DNA from: Gordonia tangerina
GTDB lineage: Bacteria > Actinomycetota > Actinomycetes > Mycobacteriales > Mycobacteriaceae
Assembly: GCF_021556435.1 (NCBI RefSeq)
Contig: NZ_JAKGCU010000019.1
Coordinates: 1 to 64,000, forward strand
Length of the DNA: 64,000 bases
Direction of reading: 5' to 3'
Shown: positions 39,932-50,470 of the stretch, in pieces
Numbering within the stretch: the stretch's first letter is position 1
How the letters are laid out: every line of letters starts with the position of its first letter
Program-made: the position numbers and the translations under genes
Notes under the pieces: model-generated
Databases searched by the model: none
The model's input: only the letters and a program-made list of their open reading frames with translations
What the model was told of the DNA's origin: nothing

Positions 39932-42061
39932 ATGGTCACGACCGAGGAAACCGCGGCAAACGCAGACATCGCCGGTGGTGTCCGCGCAAGGATGTCCGAT
40001 GCCCGGCGAATTGTCGGCCGCGTCCCATTCACCATCGGTCTGTGGTCGCTGATCCTCATCGTCGGTGTCATCACCGGATCGTTGTGGGGGCGGGCGCCGG
40101 AGAAGAGTTGGTACTCCGATGTGGCATTCGGTCTGCCGTCGCTCGGCGATCTCCGGTGGTGGACGCTGCTGTCGTCCGGCGTGGTGGAGACGAGCCCCGG
40201 CACATACGTGGTCGCGCTGATCGCGGTGGCTGTCGGGATCGGTTGGGCGGAATGGCGTTTGGGGACCGTTCAGGTGTCGATGGTCGCCATCGGTGGTTTC
40301 GTGCTGGCCGAGCTGATCTGCGCGATTGCGTTGTGGCTGTTGACCCGTGGTGGGCTGTCCTGGGGATGGGCCGAGCAACTGGCCGACACACGGACCACCG
40401 GCGCCATGACGATGGTGATCTGCGCCGTCGCGGTCGCGACGGCGACCTTGCGCTCGCCGTGGCGACTTCGGCTGCGAGCGCTGCTGGCCGCGGCGGTCGC
40501 CATCACGTTTCTCTTCGAAGGGACGTTGGCGACCACGCAGTATGTGGTGGCGGTCGTGGTGATGCTGTGGATCGGTGAGAAATGGTTCAGCACTGACGAA
40601 CACGGGTTCTTCGCTCGCACCCGACGGGAGGTTCGGCTGCTGGCCTGCATCGGTGTGCTGGTCATCGCGGCCGCGAGTCTGGTCGTGTGGATGTTCCCGA
40701 CCGACGGACCGTTCGGGCCGACCGACGCCGCCGATGACGACTCCGTGTGGTCCATCCTGATCGGCGTCGTCATCAACGTGCTCATCGCCGATCAGCTCCG
40801 GCGCGGCCGTCGGTGGGCGTGGTGGGTGGCCGTGGTGCTGGGTTCGCTCACCGTCAGCATCACCGTCGTGGTCCTGGTGCTGCTCGCCGTGACGAGGGAT
40901 TTCGACTCCGAGGGCTCCGTGACCATGGGGACGTCACTGCTGTGGGCCGTGGAGTTGGCCATCCTGATCCCCGGGCGGTTCGCCTTCCGGGTGCCGTGGC
41001 GGGTCAAGTACGACGGGCCTGCCGGCGACGATCCGGTCGCCGCCGTCAAGGATCTGGTGCGCGAGCACGGTGGCGGCACCATGTCGTGGATGATCACCTG
41101 GCCCGGAAACGATTACCTGTTCTCCGCGAACGGGTCCGGTGTGGTGGCGTATCAGAGCCACATGGGCACCCTGCTGGCATTGGCCGATCCCGTGTGTGAC
41201 GACGACGAGCTGCTGCCGACCGTGCAGGGTTTCATCGATCTTGCGGAGCGGAGCGGGAAGACGCCCTGCTGGTTCTCGGTCGGTGCGGACACCGCCCGTG
41301 CGGCAGAGGAACTGGGCTGGCGCAGCGTGCAGATCGCCGAGGACACGATCGTCGACCTGACCGACCTCGCGTTCACCGGCAAGAAGTGGCAGCACGTGCG
41401 GTCGGCGCTGAACAAGGCCAAGAAGCAATCGATCTCATGCCGGGTGACGGATCTGTCCGCCGAACCGTTCTCGATCAAGTCGCAGGTCCGGGCCATCTCC
41501 GAGGAATGGGTGGGGGACAAGGGGCTGCCGGAAATGGGTTTCACGCTCGGCAGCGTCGACGAGGCGATGGATCCCGAGGTGCGGGTGGCGCTGGCGCTCG
41601 ACGACGAGGGCAGTGTGCACGGCGTGCTGTCGTGGCTGCCGGTCTACGCTACCGGTGGCGAGATCCGCGGCTGGACCCTCGACATCATGCGTCGACGGAC
41701 CGACGGCTTCGGGCCGGTCATCGAGTATCTGATCGCGTCATCTGCGGTGATCTTCTCTGGCGAAGGGGCACAGTTCATTTCCCTGTCCGGCGCACCGTTG
41801 GCGCACAGTGAGGACGCGCCGGAGCCCGAGCGGATGGATCGGGTGCTGGACAGTCTCGGTGCGGCGATGGAACCGTTCTACGGCTTTCGATCGCTACATG
41901 TCTTCAAGAAGAAGTTCAATCCGCGCTATGAGGCGGTGTACCTCGCCTATCGCGACGAGGCCGACCTTCCGCGTATCGGCGTGGCGATCAGCAGGGCGTA
42001 TCTTCCCGATGCGACTCCGCGTCAGCTGGTGCGGTTGGCGGCCTCGCGCGGCGGCGACTGA
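39932..42061 (+). CDS. MprF-like membrane protein with C-terminal DUF2156 (aminoacyl-phosphatidylglycerol synthase-like) domain
   Basis: A 709-aa protein. The first 330 residues hold about nine hydrophobic helices, including a rhomboid-like stretch (GLPSLGDLRWWTLLSSGV), but I see no catalytic Ser/His pair. Residues about 355-690 form a cytoplasmic GNAT-like DUF2156 domain (TMSWMITWPGNDYLFS, YQSHMGTLLALADPV, WSFEHT-free but with FYGFRSLHVFKKKFNPRYEAVYL). In MprF/LysX this domain transfers lysine or alanine from tRNA to phosphatidylglycerol, changing membrane charge and antimicrobial-peptide resistance. No lysyl-tRNA synthetase fusion is present. Function assigned by family only. Confidence 0.75.
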   Translation: MVTTEETAANADIAGGVRARMSDARRIVGRVPFTIGLWSLILIVGVITGSLWGRAPEKSWYSDVAFGLPSLGDLRWWTLLSSGVVETSPGTYVVALIAVAVGIGWAEWRLGTVQVSMVAIGGFVLAELICAIALWLLTRGGLSWGWAEQLADTRTTGAMTMVICAVAVATATLRSPWRLRLRALLAAAVAITFLFEGTLATTQYVVAVVVMLWIGEKWFSTDEHGFFARTRREVRLLACIGVLVIAAASLVVWMFPTDGPFGPTDAADDDSVWSILIGVVINVLIADQLRRGRRWAWWVAVVLGSLTVSITVVVLVLLAVTRDFDSEGSVTMGTSLLWAVELAILIPGRFAFRVPWRVKYDGPAGDDPVAAVKDLVREHGGGTMSWMITWPGNDYLFSANGSGVVAYQSHMGTLLALADPVCDDDELLPTVQGFIDLAERSGKTPCWFSVGADTARAAEELGWRSVQIAEDTIVDLTDLAFTGKKWQHVRSALNKAKKQSISCRVTDLSAEPFSIKSQVRAISEEWVGDKGLPEMGFTLGSVDEAMDPEVRVALALDDEGSVHGVLSWLPVYATGGEIRGWTLDIMRRRTDGFGPVIEYLIASSAVIFSGEGAQFISLSGAPLAHSEDAPEPERMDRVLDSLGAAMEPFYGFRSLHVFKKKFNPRYEAVYLAYRDEADLPRIGVAISRAYLPDATPRQLVRLAASRGGD

Positions 42062-42133
42062 TGGTGCCTCGTCGCTGCGAATGGGCTGCAACCCAGATTG
42101 TCCTGCGTAGGTCGAGAACCTTGCCATCGTTGA

Positions 42134-42240
42134 TGACACCTGGTCGCCAGGGGCGCCGTGGTCACCTCCCTGGCCAACGACCTCAATCCACGCACGATCG
42201 CCGACGGGTACTCCGCGATCATCGAGAACGTCTATTCGGA
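42134..42240 (+). pseudogene. Possible tyrosine-integrase remnant
   Basis: About 30 codons read VVTSLANDLNPRTIADGYSAIIENVY, which resembles the SAM-like core-binding helix of phage integrases (the PRTV..VY pattern). There is no catalytic domain and the frame soon runs into the opposite-strand 68-aa ORF. The match is short and judged by eye. If true, it marks an old insertion at the edge of the 42-46.7 kb zone. Confidence 0.25.
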
Positions 42241-42438
42241 TCGAGAGTCATCCCCGATATGTTGGTCGATCCATCGCAGGACCGCGGGGTCGGTACTGCG
42301 TAGCCGAGTCATCTCTTCGCCCGCGTCACAGGTTCGCAGTGACACGACCGCTTCGTCGTGCCGTAGCGACAGAATCTCGACGACGCCACCTGAGTCGTGC
42401 CATCGACGTATGGACGATAGGGCATCCTCGTCGGTCAT
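42232..42438 (-). CDS. Hypothetical 68-aa protein downstream of gdhA
   Basis: A small acidic protein (MTDEDALSSIRRWHDSGG ..., ending VLRWIDQHIGDDSRSE) with a likely helix-strand-strand-helix fold and no recognised family. It starts four bases after gdhA on the same strand, so it is probably co-transcribed. Coding status rests on position, codon pattern and balanced composition. Confidence 0.5.
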   Translation of the reverse strand: MTDEDALSSIRRWHDSGGVVEILSLRHDEAVVSLRTCDAGEEMTRLRSTDPAVLRWIDQHIGDDSRSE

Positions 42439-42442
42439 CGTC

Positions 42443-43870
<1,428 letters not shown>

Positions 43871-43925
43871 CTATCGGTCGACAGAATCCCAGACGACATG
43901 ACCATCGTCACGCACCCGGGCGCCG

Positions 43926-44347
43926 GTGCGGGGTGTGATCGACCAGTCGACCGTCGGGCATGCGCAGACGTTCACGACGGTGGACTTACCGGCTGTGCTC
44001 GCCGACTACCACCGACCTCATCCAGGGGTAAAGATCGAGTTCGTCGAGGACATCTCCCCCCTCGTGCTTGTCATGCAGAACCTGCTCCGAGGTGGCCTCG
44101 ACATGGCTTTCATCGCGCTCGACGATAGACCACTTGATCACCCGTGCGAGGTTCTCACCAGTTACCACGAACCATTGGTCTGGGCGTCGCGGTGATACCA
44201 GCTGCGATCGCAGTCCGGTCACCCGCTGTGCGATCGGTCGAGTTGCAGACCGCAACGTCCGCGAACCGGTCTGTGGCACTCATCGCGCGCGACGGTGGAC
44301 CGTTTGATCCGGCCGCGCAGGAGTTCCTGCGGCTGCTGCGTTCGTGA
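43926..44347 (+). pseudogene. Degraded LysR-type regulator
   Basis: Two pieces of a LysR substrate-binding domain in different frames. The first (43926-44195) reads VGHAQTFTTVDLPAVLADYHRPHPGVKIEF ... LDMAFIALDDRPL ... HEPLVWASR and stops. The second (frame from 44144) continues with GLGVAVIPAAIAV ... VALIARDGGPFDPAAQEFLRLLRS, the usual LysR end. The DNA-binding HTH is missing, and about 60 residues between EPLV and GLGVAV are deleted, with a frame change at the join. It lies divergent from gdhA, where LysR regulators are often found. Confidence 0.7.
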
Positions 44348-44927
44348 TCTGTTCGACATGCCGACGGCACCATCTCGACAGCAGATCCAGCCCACGATCC
44401 ACCGACACCGACGCGCCGTCGATCATGATTGCGGACATCGATTCCACTCTGCCGCCATTGATCTCCGCGTGATACGTGATCGCCCGGGCGAGCTCTTCGG
44501 TGAACTCGAGACGCTCCCGCCTCGAGCGGCCCCGTCCGTCTGACATGACGAGCAGTCGACACGATTCCGCCGCGGCCGCGACATCGCCGGCAGTGGTCAC
44601 CATTCGAGATCGATGGCGGAACATAGTGATTCGTTTCCGCCAGCTCGACGGCAGGAGAGTTGATGACGCAGCGGGAACCGGACAGACGATCACCACCTGC
44701 TCGCCGGCAGGCAGTGTATCGGTCCTACGCGGGTCCCCGAGTGAGAACATGTGCACGCCAGGCTCCGACGTGGTTTCGGGCGAATCGCGGCGTGCGCCGT
44801 CCTCGGTGAGGGCCCCGAGTACCACGGTTGCCGGCTGGCAACTCGCGGTGATCACAGTGAGCGCGATCTCGCTCGCCGGGTGATTCAGAAACCTTGGACG
44901 GCGCGCACGTTCAGCTTGGTTGAACAC
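44280..44927 (-). CDS. Hypothetical protein downstream of the GreA-like gene
   Basis: An open frame of up to 215 aa, with GTG starts at 44927 or 44855. The middle (residues around TAGDVAAAAESCRLLVMSDGRGRSRRERLEFTEELARAITYHAEINGGRVESMSAIMIDG) looks protein-like, with helix and strand alternation and fair codon bias. The N-terminal and C-terminal ends look less so, and the last 60 bases overlap the LysR remnant on the other strand. No family recognised. The start has no good ribosome site. Confidence 0.4.
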   Translation of the reverse strand: MFNQAERARRPRFLNHPASEIALTVITASCQPATVVLGALTEDGARRDSPETTSEPGVHMFSLGDPRRTDTLPAGEQVVIVCPVPAASSTLLPSSWRKRITMFRHRSRMVTTAGDVAAAAESCRLLVMSDGRGRSRRERLEFTEELARAITYHAEINGGRVESMSAIMIDGASVSVDRGLDLLSRWCRRHVEQITNAAAAGTPARPDQTVHRRAR

Positions 44928-45405
44928 ACTCCAGGATGGTGATGGTACTGACCGTGCCGTTGGGAAGGCGGTACGAATGTCGCTCGCCCACAGAAGATCC
45001 CAAAACAGCCTGCCCCAGCGGGGAGTCGGGTGAGCAGGTCTCGACACCGACGAACGGCTCTTGGGTCGGATCGCCGACATGAATACGCGCGACATCATCG
45101 ACGTCGTCATCGAAGGACACTGTCACGATTGATCCCTCTTGCGCGCGGCCCGGATCGTCGGACCGGATCGACCAACCGTCGCTGGAGGACGCGAGCATTG
45201 ATCGTACGCGGACGAGTTGGGCGTCGAGCATCTCGACTACGCGTACTGCGCGATGGTAGTCGTCGTTGTTTTCGAGATCGCCCACGCTGCGTAGTTCGAC
45301 CATCGCCGCATGCGCCGTGATCCGCTCCTGCGAAAGTCGATTGACCTCGTCATGTAGTTCAGCGCGGGGCCGAGTCTCGGGCCACATGGTTTCCACGATT
45401 GTCAC
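44911..45405 (-). CDS. GreA/GreB-family transcription elongation factor-like protein
   Basis: A 164-aa protein with an N-terminal coiled-coil hairpin (ELHDEVNRLSQERITAHAAMVELRSVGDLENNDDYHRAVRVVEMLDAQL) and a C-terminal FKBP-like domain (VTVSFDDD ... GVETCSPDSPLGQAVLGSSVGERHSYRLPNG). Gre factors enter the RNA polymerase secondary channel. At the coiled-coil tip the usual GDLKENAEYH is GDLENNDDYH, so the first Asp is kept but the Glu position is Asn. It may therefore act as a channel-binding regulator rather than a cleavage factor. GTG at 45405 follows AGGAGA. Confidence 0.75.
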   Translation of the reverse strand: MTIVETMWPETRPRAELHDEVNRLSQERITAHAAMVELRSVGDLENNDDYHRAVRVVEMLDAQLVRVRSMLASSSDGWSIRSDDPGRAQEGSIVTVSFDDDVDDVARIHVGDPTQEPFVGVETCSPDSPLGQAVLGSSVGERHSYRLPNGTVSTITILECVQPS

Positions 45406-45450
45406 GTCTCTCCTATAACTGCAACGGATCATGAATTCGAAGATTCGCGT

Positions 45451-45909
45451 TCAGCCGACGACCATGGGGGCCAACGTCGACAGTCCCAGGGCGGGATGGC
45501 GCAAGGCGATGTCTCGCCGTCCGCGCCGATCGGTGCTCGACACCAGCGTCAGAATCCAAGGAATGGTCTCCTCGGCCGACATCGACTGGTGTGTAGACGA
45601 ATCGAGTGTCCTCAGGAGGTCGCGTGACAAGCTCTCCAACCGCGCGGCGGTGAGTCTGCCAGAACTGTCAGCGAAGGCCAGGCAGATGTCGTAGGTCGAC
45701 GGACATGGTTCTTCGCGGCTCGAATTGGCCTGAGTCCACTGCCGCGCGAGCATCCGAGACGCCTTCTCCTCGACCACGCACGAGCGCATGGTCGGATGCG
45801 GAAACGCCTCGGCGGCTTGTTCGATTGCGGCCTCGACGAAAGCATCGCGACGAGCTCGCGACGCACACACTCGGATACGACACTCCATCACAACCGCTTT
45901 CACGGCCAC
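45451..45909 (-). CDS. Hypothetical protein, 152 aa
   Basis: Soluble protein with no recognised family. It starts VKAVVMECRIRVCASRARRDAFVEAAIEQAAEAF, a strand-helix pattern, and has a central VVEEKASRMLARQWTQAN segment. The ATG at 45909 is preceded by aaaaggag, a good ribosome site. It lies upstream of the GreA-like gene on the same strand, separated by 45 bases, so the two may be co-transcribed. Upstream DNA (45920-46015) is AT-rich for this genome and may hold a divergent promoter. Confidence 0.55.
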   Translation of the reverse strand: MAVKAVVMECRIRVCASRARRDAFVEAAIEQAAEAFPHPTMRSCVVEEKASRMLARQWTQANSSREEPCPSTYDICLAFADSSGRLTAARLESLSRDLLRTLDSSTHQSMSAEETIPWILTLVSSTDRRGRRDIALRHPALGLSTLAPMVVG

Positions 45910-46135
45910 TCACTCCTTTTCTGGTGCGGGTGCCATGGACACTAGCCCAAAAAAAAGAAAAAGCCAGTCGCTCGTCGTGCGCGGGATGATCGGGAAATTC
46001 ACTGGTAGGAAATGAATGTCGATTTTCGTATACCTGCGCCACTGCGCCTGGGCCCGCCTGGACTTTGTGGGATTCTCGGCTATGGTCTCGAGGGAGCGGA
46101 TTTTATCCGCGATCACTTTCGGCATTGAGGTAACG

Positions 46136-46249
46136 ATGGCGGAGAAGAAGACCAGTTCCAAGCAAAAACGTCTGGCACTGAAAGCGCAGCGTCAACGTAA
46201 GCGCGCCGAGGTGGGCGCAGTCGCCATTCGCAAACGCAAGAGTGGTTGA
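46136..46249 (+). CDS. Very basic 37-aa protein
   Basis: A short ORF starting MAEKKTSSKQKRLALKAQRQ and ending AVAIRKRKSG. It is about one third Lys/Arg, with no acidic run and no membrane segment, suggesting nucleic-acid or ribosome binding. The ATG follows ttgaggtaacg, a good ribosome site. A 40-codon in-frame upstream extension (from 46016) is not protein-like. It is divergent from the 152-aa gene. Coding status is likely but not certain. Confidence 0.5.
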   Translation: MAEKKTSSKQKRLALKAQRQRKRAEVGAVAIRKRKSG

Positions 46250-46658
46250 TGGCGGACCTGACGGTGGCCTCGGCGTTCTGTTCGAGACCTTGCACGAGCA
46301 TTCTCGGCGGTAGCCGGCGTGCGGTACAGATCGACGGACCTGCGCGACGGCCACGAGCTGGTGTGACGCGAGGAATAGATATTCGGTAAGGCGCGTATTC
46401 TCGACTGCTTCTCGCCGTCGATGACCAGCGACCTTCGCTCCGATCCGTGCGGCATGTCGAAGCTGCGTGAACATCTGGTGACCCGCTCGGGCTTGCGCAG
46501 AGATGGGTCGGAGGCCACCTGGGGCTACTACATGGGTGTTTCGGTGGGTGATCGAGTGCGTGGTTGTCGCAGAACGGGCGTGGCACCTGCAGGAGCGTTC
46601 GATTGACCCGTGCTCTTCGACCCACGGACGGGTCGCGACCATCTCGACTATGCAGGAC
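46250..46658. other. Gene-poor region, no convincing coding content
   Basis: About 410 bases with no ORF that looks like a real protein on either strand. The plus frame near 46430-46600 and two minus frames read short, low-quality peptides and may be decayed sequence. It marks the right edge of the disordered 42-46.7 kb zone, before the AIM24 gene. Confidence 0.4.
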
Positions 46659-47381
46659 TCAATTGGCGCCCGACGGCACCGACGACGAGTTCTCCTTGGG
46701 CAGATAGGGCTCCAGGGCGGCGGCGAGTTTGTCCGGGGTCATCGACTGCAACCAGATGTGGCCCGGTCCGTGGATCTCGGCGAGGAACAGTGAGTCGCCG
46801 AAGAACTTGTTCTTGACGCCTTTGACCTTCGCGAACTCCAGCGGCATCTCGGCACGGAACAATGCCAGGTGGCCGGGATGCACGAGCATGGATTGGCCCG
46901 CAGCCAAGTCGTATTCGACAATCTCGCCGGACAGCTGGACCCAGGCCGAGCCAGATCCGGAGAGCTTCTGGAAGATCACGCCCGCGCCGCCGAAGACACC
47001 GACTCCGAGTTTGCGCTGCAGCCCCACTGATACCTCGACGTCGTTGGTGCTGACCATGAAGGAGCCGTTCTGCACCATGAACTCGTCGGCCGCGTCGATC
47101 TGCAGATGCCGGATCTGGCCGGGCATACTGGCCGCGAATGCGACGAAGCCGCCACGCGACGGCGCTGTGTACTTCGTCAGGAACAACTGTCCGCCGCCGA
47201 GCATCCGCTTGAGACCGCTCATGAAACCGCCCTTGCCACCGGAGCCGAACGACGTGGAGGTCTCCATGTCGAAACCGGGCGTGAGCCAGGCGACGTCGCC
47301 GCCCTCGGCGATGATGTGCTCGCCGGGATCGAGGGTCAGTTCGAGGACGGGCATGGTGGTGCCGTTGATCTGGGTCTGCAC
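46659..47381 (-). CDS. AIM24/TIGR00266 family protein
   Basis: A 240-aa protein of the AIM24 fold (two beta-barrel halves). Markers: LTLDPGEHIIAEGGDVAWLTPGFDM, GGKGGFMSGLKRMLGGGQLFLTKYTA, GGAGVIFQKLSGSGSAWVQLSG and MLVHPGHLALFRAEM. The biochemical role of bacterial members is unknown. The GTG at 47381 lies nine bases after fdhD, so it is the last gene of a dtd-fdhD-AIM24 unit. Confidence 0.88.
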   Translation of the reverse strand: MQTQINGTTMPVLELTLDPGEHIIAEGGDVAWLTPGFDMETSTSFGSGGKGGFMSGLKRMLGGGQLFLTKYTAPSRGGFVAFAASMPGQIRHLQIDAADEFMVQNGSFMVSTNDVEVSVGLQRKLGVGVFGGAGVIFQKLSGSGSAWVQLSGEIVEYDLAAGQSMLVHPGHLALFRAEMPLEFAKVKGVKNKFFGDSLFLAEIHGPGHIWLQSMTPDKLAAALEPYLPKENSSSVPSGAN

Positions 47382-47390
47382 GACCTCAGC

Positions 47391-48245
47391 TTAAGACGAC
47401 GATGTCACCGCCGCCTGGGTTTGCACCCGATCGGCACGCGTGTAGAGCACCATCGACTCGCCGCGGGAGAACCCGACAAGGGTGATGCCGCGTTCGTCGG
47501 CCAGGTCCGCGGCCAGCGACGACGGCGCCGATACCGCCGACAACATCGGTATCCCCGCCATCGCCGCCTTCTGCACGAGCTCGAAGCTGGCGCGACCGGA
47601 CACCTGAAGAATGTGCCCGCGCAAGGGAAGTCGTTGCGCGGCGGCCGCCCAACCGATCACCTTGTCCACCGCGTTGTGGCGCCCCACATCCTCACGGAGT
47701 GCCACGATGTCGCCGGATGCGGCGTCGACGAGCGCCGCCGCGTGCAGCCCACCGGTCTTGTCGAACACCGACTGTCCTGCACGTAGCCGCGTCGGAAGGT
47801 CCAGCAGGAACTCGGGGTCGACGACCAGCGGGTCGGACCCGGGATGAAAAGCCGATCGGGTGGTCACCGCGTCGATGCTGTCCTTGCCGCACACCCCACA
47901 CGCACTGGTGGTGGTGAAGCTGCGTGCCAGCTCCGGTGCCGGTGGCGGCACTTCCGGGGTCAGTGCGACATCGAGCACGTTGTAGGTGTTGACGCCATCG
48001 TTGTTGGCGCCGGCGCAATAGCGGGCGCCCTCGACCTGATCGCCGCGGGTGATCACCCCTTCGGACACGAGAAAGCCGAACGCCAGATCGACGTCATTGC
48101 CGGGTGTGCGCATGGTGACGACCAACGGGCGACCGTTGACGCGGATCTCGAGCGGCTCCTCGACGGCGAGCACGTCGGCGCGCGCCGATGGCGGTGCGTT
48201 ACGCCGAATCCTGGTTACCCGCCGACGGGTGGTGATACGTCCCAC
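47391..48245 (-). CDS. fdhD: Formate dehydrogenase accessory sulphurtransferase FdhD
   Basis: A 284-aa FdhD that carries sulphur from IscS to the Mo-bis-MGD cofactor before insertion into formate dehydrogenase. The catalytic CxxC is CGVCGK (about residue 118). Other blocks are EEPLEIRVNG, RTPGNDVDLAFGFLVSEGVI, GGLHAAAL, REDVGRHNAVDKVIG and SGRASFELVQKAAMAGIPMLSAVSAPSSLA. The start codon is GTG. No formate dehydrogenase gene is in the window. Confidence 0.95.
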   Translation of the reverse strand: MGRITTRRRVTRIRRNAPPSARADVLAVEEPLEIRVNGRPLVVTMRTPGNDVDLAFGFLVSEGVITRGDQVEGARYCAGANNDGVNTYNVLDVALTPEVPPPAPELARSFTTTSACGVCGKDSIDAVTTRSAFHPGSDPLVVDPEFLLDLPTRLRAGQSVFDKTGGLHAAALVDAASGDIVALREDVGRHNAVDKVIGWAAAAQRLPLRGHILQVSGRASFELVQKAAMAGIPMLSAVSAPSSLAADLADERGITLVGFSRGESMVLYTRADRVQTQAAVTSSS

Positions 48246-48276
48246 GTGGTCAGCCTACCGATGCTCGGAGGCCTGA

Positions 48277-48723
48277 TCAGACGTCGACGATCAATGTGAC
48301 CGGCCCGTCGTTGACCAGGGAGACCTCCATGTGCGCACCGAAGCGGCCGGTGGCGACCGTCGCGCCCAGCTCGCGCAGCGTGTCGACGACCGCATCGACG
48401 AGCGGTTCGGCCACCGACCCCGGCGCGGCCCCGTTCCACGACGGCCGTCGGCCCTTCGCGGTGTTCGCATACAGCGTGAACTGACTGATCACCAGGATCG
48501 GTGCGTCGAGGTCGGCGGCCGACGCCTGTGTGTCGTCTCCGTCGAGGATGCGCAGCCGCCAGATCTTGTCCGCCAGCGTGGCGGCGTGCGCGGATGTGTC
48601 GTCGTGGGTGACTCCGACAAGTGCGACGAGGCCGTGCCGGCCGTCGGAGAGATCGAGCTCGCCGACCGTTTTGTCATCGACGGCCACCGACGCCCGACTC
48701 ACCCGTTGGATCACTGCACGCAT
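48277..48723 (-). CDS. dtd: D-aminoacyl-tRNA deacylase
   Basis: Hydrolyses D-amino acids from mischarged tRNA. The 148-aa length is standard. Motifs: [16 protein letters not shown], the [17 protein letters not shown] block and the terminal [11 protein letters not shown] (the GP-cis-Pro type motif). The ATG at 48723 is chosen by family; its ribosome site is weak. It lies 31 bases upstream of fdhD on the same strand. Confidence 0.95.
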   Translation of the reverse strand: MRAVIQRVSRASVAVDDKTVGELDLSDGRHGLVALVGVTHDDTSAHAATLADKIWRLRILDGDDTQASAADLDAPILVISQFTLYANTAKGRRPSWNGAAPGSVAEPLVDAVVDTLRELGATVATGRFGAHMEVSLVNDGPVTLIVDV

Positions 48724-48831
48724 GCGCACCAGCCTGCCACGAGGCCGGCACGGCCACCCGCGCCGGTCGTGCGGCGACAGTCGGGACCTTCTGCTCTGGT
48801 CGTCGTCGGGCTGCAGGGTGACGATGGTCAC

Positions 48832-49350
48832 ATGTCGAAGGTTCTCGTGGCATATGCCAGCAAGCATCACCCGACCGCCGAGATCGCCGAGGCGATCGCC
48901 GCCGAACTGCGCACCCGTGGCCTCGACGTCGACTGCGTCGAGGCGGCGCAGGCCGGTTGTGCGGGGTATCAGGCAGTGATCCTGGGCAGTGCGGTGTACA
49001 CGGGTCGTTGGCGCAAACACGCTCGCGACTTCCTGGCCCACAACCACGACGTTCTGGCCACCATGCCGCTGTGGATCTTCAGTTCCGGACCGACCGGTGA
49101 GCATGCCGCCGAACAACTCGACGACGACTCGCGGTGGCTCGAACCGCACAAAGTCCTCGAACTCGCCGAGGCGGCCGGGATGCGCGGACACATGGTGTTC
49201 GCGGGCAAGGTCCCCGACGACCCGCGCGGCTTCATGGAGAAATCCGTCGCCCGCAACACCCCGCAGGCCTACCGGGACGCGCGGGACTGGGACGCCATCC
49301 GGCAGTGGGCCGACGAGATCGCCGACGAACTCAGCTCAACGCGTAGGTGA
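48832..49350 (+). CDS. Flavodoxin domain protein
   Basis: A 172-aa single-domain flavodoxin of the HemG-like type. It starts [23 protein letters not shown] (FMN phosphate loop), then [23 protein letters not shown] and [11 protein letters not shown]. Relatives include menaquinone-dependent protoporphyrinogen oxidase, but a general redox role is as likely. The ATG at 48832 begins the fold; an upstream extension overlaps dtd antisense. It is convergent with the SIMPL gene, overlapping by 20 bases. Confidence 0.85.
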   Translation: MSKVLVAYASKHHPTAEIAEAIAAELRTRGLDVDCVEAAQAGCAGYQAVILGSAVYTGRWRKHARDFLAHNHDVLATMPLWIFSSGPTGEHAAEQLDDDSRWLEPHKVLELAEAAGMRGHMVFAGKVPDDPRGFMEKSVARNTPQAYRDARDWDAIRQWADEIADELSSTRR

Positions 49351-50059
49351 CCGTCACCGAGAAGGTGAGGGTCTGCTCGCCCGGTTCGATCGGGACCGGA
49401 GCAGCCGCCACGGCCGAATCACGTTGCACCGAGGTCGGTTGCTGCTGACCGCTGGTCGATTCGGTGATCGTCTGGACTTTACCCAGCGAGTCGCCGGCCA
49501 GCGACGCGTACTGCTCGGCACGGGCGCGCGCATCGTCGAAGGCCGCTTCGCGCGCCTGTTTCATCAGTTCCGAGTCGTCGTCGATGGCGAAGGCGACGTT
49601 GCTGATTCGGGTGTTGTCGCCGCCGGCGGTGGCTGCCGCGGCGAGGACATCCGAAGCCGTTCCGATGTCGCGAATGGTGACCCGGATGGTGTTGGTCGCC
49701 TGATAGCCGGTGATCTCGCCCGAGGTGCCCGGCGCGGGGTTGGTGTAGCGCGGAGACAGATTCACCTGTTGGGTCTGGATGTCGTTGCGTTCGACCCCGG
49801 CCTCGACCACAGCGTCGGTGACCTTGCGGACCTGTGAACTCGACTCGTTGAGCGCGCTCGAGACGTCGGGGCCGGTTGCCTCGACACCGATGTCGGCGCG
49901 CAATGTGTCGGGCACACCGGTCACCTCACCGCTGCCGTTGACAGTCACCGTCCGCGGGTCGCCGCCGCTGCCACCACCATCGCCGCACGCCGTGAGGAAC
50001 AGCAGCGCGACGACCCCGACGACGGCCGCGGCGGCCCGCACCGGGCGCGGCCGATTCAC
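49331..50059 (-). CDS. SIMPL (DUF541) domain lipoprotein
   Basis: A 242-aa exported lipoprotein. The signal peptide ([25 protein letters not shown]) ends in lipobox LTAC at about residue 25. The SIMPL domain reads [45 protein letters not shown] and the terminal [11 protein letters not shown]. The GTG at 50059 follows gaaggagt and overlaps the stop of the membrane protein (GTGA). The cellular role of SIMPL proteins in actinobacteria is not known. Confidence 0.85.
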   Translation of the reverse strand: MNRPRPVRAAAAVVGVVALLFLTACGDGGGSGGDPRTVTVNGSGEVTGVPDTLRADIGVEATGPDVSSALNESSSQVRKVTDAVVEAGVERNDIQTQQVNLSPRYTNPAPGTSGEITGYQATNTIRVTIRDIGTASDVLAAAATAGGDNTRISNVAFAIDDDSELMKQAREAAFDDARARAEQYASLAGDSLGKVQTITESTSGQQQPTSVQRDSAVAAAPVPIEPGEQTLTFSVTVTYALS

Positions 50060-50442
50060 ACCGACTCCTTCATCAACAGCCCGAGCATCCATCCGACGAT
50101 CGAGATCACGATCGCCCCGAAGATCGCCGACCAGAAGAAACTGTCGACCTCGAGACCCCAGTGGGTGGTGTTGCGGGTGATCCAGGCGGTGATCTCCAGC
50201 ATGAATGCGTTGATCACCACATGGATGAGGCCGAGCGTCAGGATGTAGAGCGGGATCGACAGAATCTGCACGATCGGTTTGATGAAGGCGTTGACGACAC
50301 CGAAGATCAACGCCACGACCACGACGATGCCGAACTGTTGCCAACCCGTCGAACCCCCGACGAAGTCCAGGCCCGGCACGATCAGGGTCGCGATCCACAG
50401 GGCGAACCCGGTGAACGCCGAACGAATCAAGAAGGCGGACAT
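50056..50442 (-). CDS. Small membrane protein, phage holin family 4 type
   Basis: A 128-aa protein with four hydrophobic segments (AFTGFALWIATLIVPGLDF; FGIVVVVALIFGVVNAFI; ILSIPLYILTLGLIHVVINAFML; AIFGAIVISIVGWMLGLLM). It matches the conserved NAFIKPI...PLYILTLGL pattern of family 4 holin-like proteins, which are usually chromosomal and not phage lysis genes. It is coupled to the SIMPL lipoprotein downstream. Confidence 0.85.
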   Translation of the reverse strand: MSAFLIRSAFTGFALWIATLIVPGLDFVGGSTGWQQFGIVVVVALIFGVVNAFIKPIVQILSIPLYILTLGLIHVVINAFMLEITAWITRNTTHWGLEVDSFFWSAIFGAIVISIVGWMLGLLMKESV

Positions 50443-50470
50443 GGCAGACAGTGTGCCAGGCCGGCCACAT

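Noticed and set aside
44928..45110. Longer start for the hypothetical gene at 44280
   Set aside because: It would run antisense-free but out of frame through the GreA-like gene, which is clearly real there.
50056..50442. Phage holin as evidence for a prophage
   Set aside because: The family is chromosomal and common in actinobacteria, and no other phage gene is nearby.
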